A DNA stretch of 64,000 nucleotides from Lachnospiraceae bacterium (lineage in GTDB: Bacteria; Bacillota; Clostridia; Lachnospirales; Lachnospiraceae). Where the stretch lies: the NCBI GenBank assembly GCA_017619295.1, contig JAFZSQ010000033.1, positions 1-64,000 on the forward strand, written 5' to 3'. The notes under the pieces are model-generated. The model saw only the letters and a list, made by a program, of their open reading frames with translations, searched no databases and was not told the origin of the DNA. This document shows, in pieces, positions 1-6,873 of the stretch. Position 1 is the stretch's first letter. Each line of letters opens with the position of its first letter. The position numbers were made by a program, and so were the translations under genes.

Positions 1-142
1 ATGATTCTGCAGCTGCTTCCTTTGCAGAGTCTGTAGATGCAGTTGAATCTGTAGATGCCGTTTCAGCTGCGCCACAAGCTACCATACCAAGAGTCATGGC
101 AACTGTAAGAATCAGTGATAAAAAGCGTTTTACGTTTCTCAT
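1..142 (-). CDS. Lipoprotein N-terminus, partial at window edge
   Basis: Only the first 47 codons are present; the gene runs off the left edge. The ATG at 142 follows a strong GGGAGG ribosome-binding site about 8 bases upstream. The product begins MRNVKRFLSLILTVAMTLGM, a basic start, a hydrophobic core and then a lipobox ending GMVAC, so it should be exported and lipid-anchored. After the Cys comes a low-complexity linker rich in Ala, Ser, Thr and Glu, as in many Firmicute ABC solute-binding lipoproteins. It lies directly downstream of an AraC-type response regulator and its sensor kinase, which in this lineage often control an adjacent sugar transporter. A sugar-binding lipoprotein is therefore the best guess, but the folded domain is not in view. 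Confidence 0.72.
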   Translation of the reverse strand, partial: MRNVKRFLSLILTVAMTLGMVACGAAETASTDSTASTDSAKEAAAES

Positions 143-240
143 GATAAAACCTCCCTCTTTTTGATAGTACAAGAGTAGCATCATAAGAAACGTAAATTCT
201 TTAAAAAAAATGATTTAAATTTTCAAAAATAAGATTTCGA

Positions 241-1836
241 TTATTGTTTTTTATATTGGGTCGGAGAAACTCCGACCACCTTTTTAAAGGTGGTTGAGAA
301 GTATGTAAAGTTATCAAAACCCACTTCTTCTGCTACGTCGCTGACCCTCTCGCCTCTATCAAGAAGGATCTTTGCCTGCTCAACTCTGTAGGTGGCGATG
401 GCCTCATTTAGTGTTACACCGGTTTCTTTCTTATAAACCTTTGATAAGTACTCGGGGGCTAAAAACATTACCTCAGCAATTTCATTTCGCCCTATGGGCT
501 CTTTATAGTGCTCATGGATGTAGTTATTAATCTTATCGCTTAAGGTAAAGCTCTTTTTAACGGTCTTCTCGTGTTCAAAGGTGGCATCCAGCAAATAGTT
601 TGCCCACCTAATCATATCAAGGACCGACTGGGTAGCTCTCTTTTCAAGGTTATTAAGGTTCTCATCCTCAAGAAGGCCGGCAACTGCTATCTGTTTCTTT
701 CCAAGGTAGGTGTAAACCACCTGCTGAACTTCCTTCTCTATCTTATTAAGAGCAGCATCCGTAAGAGCGTTACTCTTCATCTTCTCATTAAGAAGATCCT
801 TAAGAGCGCTCATAAACTCCATCTTCTGCTGTTTTGAAAGGAGACTTTCAAGTTTCTCCGTATCAAGAGACACTCCTGAGGTATCGCTGTTTTTGCTGGC
901 GTCCTCCTCATAGAAAGCCTTGCCGTAATAGGACACATTCACTTCCATGAGATTGAGGAGTCTCTGGAAGGTCTCGTAGAATTCGTAGATATGGACGCTT
1001 TTACCAATACAGCATGTCATGGTTGAAGAAAGAATCTTCTTCTGGTCCTCTATAAGCCTTTCACACTTGGTTTGGATTTCCTTTGGAGAAACGGCCTTGC
1101 CGTCTTTGGTGGCAGGAATGACAGAAGCCACTATGATTCCGCCTCCCACTTCAATGCTTGCCACATTTGTGCCCTGTGGGTCCCCCAACAAAACTTCCAT
1201 GTGGATGTTTTCAAGGATAAAGAGGATGAGGTTGGTGTTAATCTTCTCCCTGTCTCTTGCAGTATCAGAAACCCTTGAAACCACCAGATGATAAAGGCCT
1301 TCCGTGTCTATATCAAGGTGTCTTTTGTTTATCTCGTTTCTTATTTCTTCCGCGCTCGGAGTAACCTTGGCGCCAAAGATATCGGTCCAGAAGTTGTTGT
1401 AAAGCCTCGCGGTGTTTTCCTTGGCCCACTTGCCAAGCTCGCTGGTTTCCTTAATGCTTCGCTTCTCAATGATGTCCCTTATAATCTTCCTTAGGGTGGC
1501 CTCCATGACGTTTACATCAAAGGGCTTTAAAAGGTACTCGAAGGCATGGAGCTGCATGGCATGCTTGGCGTAGTCGAAGGATTCATGGCATGTCAAAAGC
1601 AGGAACTCGCCGTCAAGTTCCTGTTCTCTGTACCATTCCAATAAATCAATACCGCTTCCCTGAGGCATCTCGATGTCGCTGATTACGATATCGATCTGCT
1701 CTGCCGTGAGAATCTTCTTGGCTTCCTTGATGTTATATGCGGTAAAAACATCTGAAACCTCCAATGAGTCCCAATGGACGGTATCTCTGATGACATCAAC
1801 CGTGGCTCTGTCATCGTCGACAATCAATACTCTCAT
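241..1836 (-). CDS. Response regulator, receiver plus AraC-type DNA-binding domain (YesN-like)
   Basis: A 531-residue two-component response regulator. The N-terminal receiver (about 1-120) starts MRVLIVDDD and carries the phosphoacceptor Asp54 in DIVISDIEMP and the conserved Lys104 in LLKPFD. A long helical middle region separates it from a C-terminal AraC/XylS-type double helix-turn-helix (about 435-531) ending FKKVVGVSPTQYKK. This architecture and length match the YesN family, which activates carbohydrate-uptake and degradation genes in Firmicutes. The ATG at 1836 sits behind GGAG, 7 bases after the stop of the kinase gene, so the two are co-transcribed. The likely target is the lipoprotein gene immediately downstream. 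Family assignment is firm; the target is inference. Confidence 0.93.
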   Translation of the reverse strand: MRVLIVDDDRATVDVIRDTVHWDSLEVSDVFTAYNIKEAKKILTAEQIDIVISDIEMPQGSGIDLLEWYREQELDGEFLLLTCHESFDYAKHAMQLHAFEYLLKPFDVNVMEATLRKIIRDIIEKRSIKETSELGKWAKENTARLYNNFWTDIFGAKVTPSAEEIRNEINKRHLDIDTEGLYHLVVSRVSDTARDREKINTNLILFILENIHMEVLLGDPQGTNVASIEVGGGIIVASVIPATKDGKAVSPKEIQTKCERLIEDQKKILSSTMTCCIGKSVHIYEFYETFQRLLNLMEVNVSYYGKAFYEEDASKNSDTSGVSLDTEKLESLLSKQQKMEFMSALKDLLNEKMKSNALTDAALNKIEKEVQQVVYTYLGKKQIAVAGLLEDENLNNLEKRATQSVLDMIRWANYLLDATFEHEKTVKKSFTLSDKINNYIHEHYKEPIGRNEIAEVMFLAPEYLSKVYKKETGVTLNEAIATYRVEQAKILLDRGERVSDVAEEVGFDNFTYFSTTFKKVVGVSPTQYKKQ

Positions 1837-1843
1837 GTGTCTC

Positions 1844-3571
1844 CTAATCTATGTTGACCTTTCCTCGCTCGTCCACCTCGTGCTTGGGATTTGCAGGAAT
1901 GTACATTGTGTTCTTGCATCCGTGGGGCGAAATGTTGCTGATTTCAAAAAGATCATTTCGCTCATACATTATTTCAAGGATTCTCTTAATACTCCAAAGG
2001 CCCACTCTGCTTCCGTCTCCGGAATCATGTATCGAACCGTCCTTGAAATCCTTAAGAGTCTTCTCGGGATATCCTTGTCCGTCATCCTCAATTTCGACCT
2101 TAAGTATTTCTTCGCCGTCTTTATTAATTAGCTCGGCTTTAATAAGGATAGTTAACATTGAGTTTACATCCACGGCATACTTATACTCATTCTCTATTAC
2201 CGTATGGATAAGCATCTGGGGAATCTTCCAGCTTCTTGTTTCCTCCGCCACATCTATAAAGAAGAAAACGCAGCCGGGATATTTTAACTCCTGCATCTCA
2301 AAGTAGTTTTCCACATGTCTTATCTCCTCGTCAAGAGATACGGTGTGAAGGCCGGACCTGAACATATATCTTATGTTCTTTGAGAGGGAATCAATGTAGT
2401 TTCTTATTTCCTCATTCTTGCCCTGCTGTGAAAGGCTTGAGATGGTGGTCATGGCGTTTAAGAAAAAGTGGGGCCTTATCTGAAGCTTAATACTTTTAAG
2501 CTCCGCCTCCTGCAAAGTAATCTGCTTCTCATATGTTTGAATCTTGAGTCCAAGGATTTCATCCATGAGCTTATTGAAGGTATTCTTAAGGAGGTTAAAC
2601 TCTCTGCTTCCAAGTTCGTCATTGATTCGTAATTCATAATCTCCAAACTGGATGCGCTCCATGTCTTTTCTTAAGGTGCCCACCGGCTTAATGATGCTCT
2701 TTCTTAAGTGCCTTATCATAAATACGGTGAATCCCGAAAGGATAAGGATCATGGCAAGCATAACCCAGACATCATATTTAAGAAGGTTAAAGTCAAACTC
2801 CTTGCCAACGAAGGCTTTGATATGATAGTTGTCGGCCCTTAGGATGTAATCATCTCCCATGGGTGAGTACACCTCTATGGATTCTATTGAATCCCCGGCC
2901 CTTAATTCTCCCGGAAGCTCTCCGTAGTTACCCCAAACTGTTCCCGTTTCGGAATCATACAAAACAAGGGCTGTGTTTGAGAAGTCTCCTGTGTTAGTGT
3001 TTCCAAGGAAGCTCCTTACAGAAATGAATACTGCCGCAGCCTCACCCTGCCATACATATATCTTATACAGGTAAGGTTCGTCACCTATGGTCTCTATCTG
3101 CCAGGAAGCTTTCATCTTTCCAAGGTAAGCTTTACTCATGGTAAAGTCCCTTAAGGTATTCCTCTGATTAAAAGTAATAAAGGTGTTTGAGTAATCCAAA
3201 CAGGTGTTATATAAACTCTCCGCAATGATGAATGTGTCCACGTAGCTGTTGTAGGTAACGGACTCAACCATCATGTTCTTAAGAGCTATGGAGGCATAAT
3301 ACCTGTCTGACTCCTTGCTGCTTTGGAGCATGTTATAGTTGTCGTTTTGATAAATCATCTGCTCAAGAAGCATGTCCGCATTCTTGATCTTGTTGTCCAG
3401 TTCCCTTCCGAACACATCAAGAAGATTCTCTGTGGAGGAAACCTGGGCATTTCTTATGTTGGTGTAGGAGTTGAAAATATAGACAGCAAAAACTATGGCA
3501 ATGAGAACACATTGCCCTGCTATGAAAAGAATGGTCTTTCTGATTACTGATGATTCGTGATTGTTCTTCAT
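1844..3571 (-). CDS. Sensor histidine kinase, LytS/YesM family
   Basis: A 575-residue membrane sensor kinase, partner of the response regulator 7 bases downstream. It has a first membrane span near residues 12-34, an extracytoplasmic sensor of about 230 residues, a second span near 268-288, a HAMP linker, the His-kinase block with LQIRPHFFLNAM (phospho-acceptor His368), and a C-terminal ATPase domain with an N-box (IENEYKYA) and DDGQGY. A TTG 27 bases further upstream (3598) would also open this frame, but it lies inside the stem of an intrinsic terminator. The ATG at 3571, giving MKNNHESSV, is therefore preferred although its ribosome-binding site is weak. The YesM type usually senses sugars, sometimes with a solute-binding protein; the ligand is unknown. 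Confidence 0.92.
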   Translation of the reverse strand: MKNNHESSVIRKTILFIAGQCVLIAIVFAVYIFNSYTNIRNAQVSSTENLLDVFGRELDNKIKNADMLLEQMIYQNDNYNMLQSSKESDRYYASIALKNMMVESVTYNSYVDTFIIAESLYNTCLDYSNTFITFNQRNTLRDFTMSKAYLGKMKASWQIETIGDEPYLYKIYVWQGEAAAVFISVRSFLGNTNTGDFSNTALVLYDSETGTVWGNYGELPGELRAGDSIESIEVYSPMGDDYILRADNYHIKAFVGKEFDFNLLKYDVWVMLAMILILSGFTVFMIRHLRKSIIKPVGTLRKDMERIQFGDYELRINDELGSREFNLLKNTFNKLMDEILGLKIQTYEKQITLQEAELKSIKLQIRPHFFLNAMTTISSLSQQGKNEEIRNYIDSLSKNIRYMFRSGLHTVSLDEEIRHVENYFEMQELKYPGCVFFFIDVAEETRSWKIPQMLIHTVIENEYKYAVDVNSMLTILIKAELINKDGEEILKVEIEDDGQGYPEKTLKDFKDGSIHDSGDGSRVGLWSIKRILEIMYERNDLFEISNISPHGCKNTMYIPANPKHEVDERGKVNID

Positions 3572-3582
3572 AGTGTTTGCGC

Positions 3583-3616
3583 CTAAATAAAAAACCAAGG
3601 ATCTTCATCCTTGGTT
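3583..3616 (-). terminator. Intrinsic terminator just upstream of the kinase gene
   Basis: On the minus strand a perfect 10-bp stem (AACCAAGGAT and its complement) closed by a GAAG tetraloop is followed by TTTTTTATTT. It lies between the small lipoprotein gene and the kinase ATG at 3571, so it either ends upstream transcription or attenuates the kinase-regulator operon. Confidence 0.82.
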
Positions 3617-3618
3617 AC

Positions 3619-3647
3619 ATTCTATTTTATAGTGTTCATTTTGTAAA
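3619..3647 (-). promoter_or_regulatory. Candidate promoter of the kinase/regulator operon
   Basis: On the minus strand, TTTACA (3642-3647) and TAGAAT (3619-3624) are separated by exactly 17 bases. Transcription would start near 3612, inside the first arm of the terminator, so transcripts from this promoter would carry a shortened hairpin. Matches to consensus are moderate. Confidence 0.45.
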
Positions 3648-3660
3648 TGGGCTACCAATT

Positions 3661-3736
3661 CCCTTTCGGCAGGTAATATCACATGTCCCTGTGCCTTTAA
3701 ACATGTGAGAGAAAGGGGTTAACCCTGCCGAAAGTG
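3661..3736 (-). other. Nested stem-loop element of unknown function
   Basis: The outer stem pairs CTTTCGGCAGG (3663-3673) with CCTGCCGAAAG (3724-3734). An inner stem pairs TCACATGT (3679-3686) with ACATGTGA (3701-3708). The segment GAAAGGG (3711-3717) could instead pair with CCCTTTC (3661-3667), which would break the end of the outer stem, and GGGTTAACCC (3716-3725) is itself a palindrome. The element lies between a small lipoprotein gene and the kinase terminator. It could be a structured leader RNA, a mobile palindromic repeat, or a processing site; nothing in it matches a riboswitch I recognise. Confidence 0.5.
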
Positions 3737-3780
3737 TTCTTGGTAAAAACAAGTTTGTTCCTTGTATACTATGTGGTGTT

Positions 3781-3942
3781 CTAATCTGTAGTAAGGGACG
3801 AATCCAAAGCAACATACTCTTCAGCAGTAATCTCAACTAACGAGTAACTTATGTTGGCTTTAGATGTCTGAGTAGCTGCGCAGCCCATTAAAAACATGGA
3901 GGCTAACGCTGCAATTAATAACAGTCGTAATATTTTCCTCAT
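3781..3942 (-). CDS. Small lipoprotein of 53 residues, function unknown
   Basis: A short gene with good translation and export signals. The ATG at 3942 follows GAGGAG at an 11-base spacing, and the product starts MRKILRLLLIAALASMFLMG with the lipobox Cys at position 21 (LMGC). Only 32 residues follow the Cys, ending in TTD, so the mature peptide is a lipid-anchored tail of about 33 residues. It lies between the membrane LuxR-type regulator and the histidine kinase, so a role in sensing at the membrane is possible. It could also be the 5' remnant of a longer lipoprotein gene; no continuation in another frame looks like a protein. I do not recognise a family. Confidence 0.6.
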   Translation of the reverse strand: MRKILRLLLIAALASMFLMGCAATQTSKANISYSLVEITAEEYVALDSSLTTD

Positions 3943-4001
3943 CTTTTTAAACTCCTCAAAAAGCTGAGTTTATATTACCCTTTTTTTCGGCAGAAATCTA
4001 T

Positions 4002-4014
4002 TACCCCTAGGGTA
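4002..4014. promoter_or_regulatory. Dyad TACCC-CTA-GGGTA, possible operator
   Basis: A perfect 5-bp inverted repeat around a 3-base centre lies between the membrane regulator gene and the small lipoprotein gene. A second TATTACCC occurs about 26 bases away near 3972-3979. This could be an operator for one of the regulators in the cluster; the assignment is tentative. Confidence 0.3.
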
Positions 4015-4032
4015 CTTTTTCCCGTTTGCAAG

Positions 4033-5523
4033 CTATTTTTTTCTTAAATCATCTATTCTGTTACACCTTCTGAAGAGGTCAAAGTACAAAGACAGCTCAT
4101 CAAAAGATGATACATTCAGTTTCTTATAAATACTCTTGTTATGTTTTTTGACCGTGTTGGAACTTATCATAAGTTCATCCGGTATCTGAGCTATATCATA
4201 TCCTTCAAGATACTTCTCATAAACGCTGTACTCGGCTCTGGTAAGAGTCTCCACGCTGGCCGTAAGGCTGTCAAACAATTCCTTAAGGTCCGCGGGCATA
4301 TCCCCTCCCTCTTTCCTGTCAAGCTCCGCAAGAATGGGCTTCACAAACCTGTTGGATAGGTGCAGAGCAATGGAAAGCATTGCCAGAGTAAAGGCAAGGA
4401 TAAGGGCTGTAAACATAATCCTTTTATGTCTTATATAAGCATCGCATCCTTCCCTGGGGATAAGAACCGAAACCATCCAGGTCTTGCCATCCAAGGTTTT
4501 AATTGGAATTTCTTTACTTAACCCATAGTACACTTCCTTTGTGGACCCGTATGCATTGTAGTAGCTTCTCTCCTCCACCTTTAGTCCCAAAGTGTTGTCA
4601 AGCCAGGTTCCTTCGGTGTTTCCTGTCATTCCGTTTTCGATTAGTAACTGAGAATCGGAATAAGGCGTAATCACCGTTATCATGGAGCCGTAAACCGTGT
4701 CTAGAGCAGGATATTGGAGATTAAAGTGTTTTTCATTCAAATCAACACCGCAAAGGCCGTAAGGTCTGACCCGGTTTCCGGTGATGGGAACGCAAAGAAG
4801 CATGCAGGAATCTCCCGTTCCCTCAAGAACGGTTCTCTCAGTCCAGTAGTAATCCTTTCCGGTGTCCCTGGATTTTTCCATGATATCATCGTAGCCCGGT
4901 ATATTCTGGGTGTTAAACTCAAGATTCCAAAGGGTATGGAGCTTTACGTCGTTTTTTCTGGCTATCTCGCTGCTTCCTCTGTATATGGCAACCTCAGGAT
5001 TCAGCACAAATTCACCTGTAACGTTGGCTAGTCTTAAGCACACTCCTGCCCTGGAATGACCAGAGCCCAGGACACTTGTGTTTATGGTGCAGTCAACCAA
5101 ACCATATGCGCCACTGCTTCCCCCAAGCTTGATTACGGTATTTATATCCTGAAAAATCCTGCTCTGAAGGTCCTCCAAAACCTCGGGATTGTTGTTCATC
5201 TGATAGAATTCGATGTTGTGTTCCTCCAAAACATCATCCACGGTCTTGGAGATGCTTCTGGATAATTCGATTCCGTAGGCAGTGTACTGTGTAAGCTCAT
5301 CCGAGAACTTCTCCGCCTGATTGTTCAGGTGATTTTGCATCACACCAGCCATCTGTGCACTGACGTTGAAAATTCTTCCGGATAAAACAAGGACGATAAT
5401 CAGAAAACCTATGGCAGTAAGCGCAATGGCAATGAAGTAAAACATCATCTTGACTCTTAAGTCATTGCCCTTGTGCTTGGACAGATATACTATTTGTTTG
5501 ATTTTCCTGATGATATTACTCAT
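4033..5523 (-). CDS. Membrane-bound sensor with C-terminal LuxR-type helix-turn-helix
   Basis: A 496-residue protein with an unusual architecture. A short cytoplasmic N-terminus precedes a membrane span (about 25-50), an extracytoplasmic region of about 315 residues with a CACHE-like feel, and a second span (about 367-391). The cytoplasmic tail ends in a LuxR/GerE-type helix-turn-helix (about 424-484, including IPDELMISSNTVKKHNKSIY). There is no kinase or receiver domain, so it would be a one-component transmembrane transcription factor. The ATG at 5523 has GAGGG upstream; a TTG at 5541 would add six residues and overlap the stop of the binding-protein gene. Coupling to that orphan binding protein suggests ligand-loaded binding protein as the signal. 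Domain reading is confident; the mechanism is inference. Confidence 0.82.
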   Translation of the reverse strand: MSNIIRKIKQIVYLSKHKGNDLRVKMMFYFIAIALTAIGFLIIVLVLSGRIFNVSAQMAGVMQNHLNNQAEKFSDELTQYTAYGIELSRSISKTVDDVLEEHNIEFYQMNNNPEVLEDLQSRIFQDINTVIKLGGSSGAYGLVDCTINTSVLGSGHSRAGVCLRLANVTGEFVLNPEVAIYRGSSEIARKNDVKLHTLWNLEFNTQNIPGYDDIMEKSRDTGKDYYWTERTVLEGTGDSCMLLCVPITGNRVRPYGLCGVDLNEKHFNLQYPALDTVYGSMITVITPYSDSQLLIENGMTGNTEGTWLDNTLGLKVEERSYYNAYGSTKEVYYGLSKEIPIKTLDGKTWMVSVLIPREGCDAYIRHKRIMFTALILAFTLAMLSIALHLSNRFVKPILAELDRKEGGDMPADLKELFDSLTASVETLTRAEYSVYEKYLEGYDIAQIPDELMISSNTVKKHNKSIYKKLNVSSFDELSLYFDLFRRCNRIDDLRKK

Positions 5524-5537
5524 TCGCCGGTAATCCC

Positions 5538-6872
5538 TCAATTACGCTTCATATCCCTCTCAAACTTAATCAAATACTCCCTGTTCTTAACGGAGGAGTC
5601 CTCTTTCCCCTCCTCGTTATATTCCATGGCGGCCTTTCTCAGAAGCCTTCTTACCTCTTTTTCAAATGTGGTCTCAAGATCAAGGTAATTATCAAGCTTC
5701 GGTGCCGAATAAAAGGTGTAATCCTTTTGAGTCTGTATATATGCCTCGTAAAGGCTCTTGTACTTGGGACTGTCAAGCTTCTCAATCTGATCCGGGAGAA
5801 GTTCAAAGCCCTTATTGGTTACAGGCATATATCCCACGGAAGTAACAAATTTCACATTAATCTCCGGGGATGTAAGCCACTTCACAAAGGTTGCAATGGC
5901 TTTCTCTCTCTCAGTGTTCGACTTAACCGCGCAGATTCCGGCGCCCCTTTGCATTACCATCTTCTCGCCCTTTTCAAAGCAGGGAACGGGGTAAGCGGTA
6001 ATATCCACCTTTTCTGTTCTGTTATCGGCATAAGTCACCTCGTCCGCATAGTATAAAACACTGGCACTTGAACCCACACTTGCTATGGCATCGCCGGTTC
6101 TTAAAGGCTCGGTGGCATATCCTTCATTAAGCCACAAGCCGCCTTCAATGGCTGCTTTAGCGTAGGGTTCCCAGGCTTTTTCAAACTTGGGTCCGAAGGC
6201 TATGGCATCGCCGTCGAAAAAGTCTTCACCCATGGATTCGCATCCAACCTGGAAATAATTGAAGTGGTAGTCATGTGCAATAAGCGCCTTTCCGCCGCTC
6301 CATTCCTTATACTTAACGGATGTGTCGAAAAGCCCCTCCCAGGTGGAAAGATCCTCGATTTTGGCTCCCGTATCCTTTGCAAATCTGTCAAACAAAGTGT
6401 TGTTAACGAAGAGTATTTCAGTGGATTTCGCCACAGGAAAAACCAGAAGCTTCCCATTTATCTCACCCTCTTCAATGAATTCGGGCACATACTCATTTAA
6501 TTCATCCTCACTAAAGCACTCCCTGAAGTCCATAAGAATATCGGGATCCGGCATTGCAAGGACAGTTTTGGGATATGAAATGAACAAATCCGGCAGTTCT
6601 GTGGCTCCGGGCTCCTTCTCGGCTGCCTTTAAAACCGCCTCATGTATGGTGTTGGTGTTTGAAACCAGGGAAACCTGAACCTTGATTCCCTCCTGCTGAC
6701 CAATGGTATCATTGAACTCGTTTATGATGTCGTTTAAAGGCGACGCGGTCTGTTCTCCGTATACATGCCAGATGGTTAAGGTTACGGGATTGGACTTGGA
6801 AACACTTTCTCCACATCCCAAACATGAAACTGTAAAAGCCAAAACAAGAATTGCCGCTAATACTCTTCTCAA
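5538..6872 (-). CDS. Extracellular solute-binding lipoprotein, family 1, without transporter genes
   Basis: A 444-residue lipoprotein of the bacterial extracellular solute-binding family 1, which binds sugars and oligosaccharides for ABC importers. The signal peptide MRRVLAAILVLAFTV leads to a lipobox with Cys at CLGC, followed by the family's typical start VTLTIWHVYGE and a later FVKWLTSPEINVKF segment near the C-terminus. The preferred start is the TTG at 6872, with GAGGGAG 6 bases upstream; an earlier TTG at 6887 overlaps the hemZ-like gene and lacks a good site. No permease or ATPase gene is next to it. Its stop abuts the membrane LuxR-type regulator, so it may act as a sensor subunit rather than a transporter part. 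Confidence 0.88.
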   Translation of the reverse strand: MRRVLAAILVLAFTVSCLGCGESVSKSNPVTLTIWHVYGEQTASPLNDIINEFNDTIGQQEGIKVQVSLVSNTNTIHEAVLKAAEKEPGATELPDLFISYPKTVLAMPDPDILMDFRECFSEDELNEYVPEFIEEGEINGKLLVFPVAKSTEILFVNNTLFDRFAKDTGAKIEDLSTWEGLFDTSVKYKEWSGGKALIAHDYHFNYFQVGCESMGEDFFDGDAIAFGPKFEKAWEPYAKAAIEGGLWLNEGYATEPLRTGDAIASVGSSASVLYYADEVTYADNRTEKVDITAYPVPCFEKGEKMVMQRGAGICAVKSNTEREKAIATFVKWLTSPEINVKFVTSVGYMPVTNKGFELLPDQIEKLDSPKYKSLYEAYIQTQKDYTFYSAPKLDNYLDLETTFEKEVRRLLRKAAMEYNEEGKEDSSVKNREYLIKFERDMKRN

Positions 6873-6873
6873 A

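Noticed and set aside
3417..3608. 63-residue minus-strand frame near the kinase start
   Set aside because: Its start codon is inside the terminator stem and it overlaps the kinase in another frame.
3636..3836. 66-residue minus-strand frame overlapping the small lipoprotein and the nested stem-loop
   Set aside because: It starts inside the lipoprotein gene without a ribosome-binding site and its middle is the translation of the stem-loop element.
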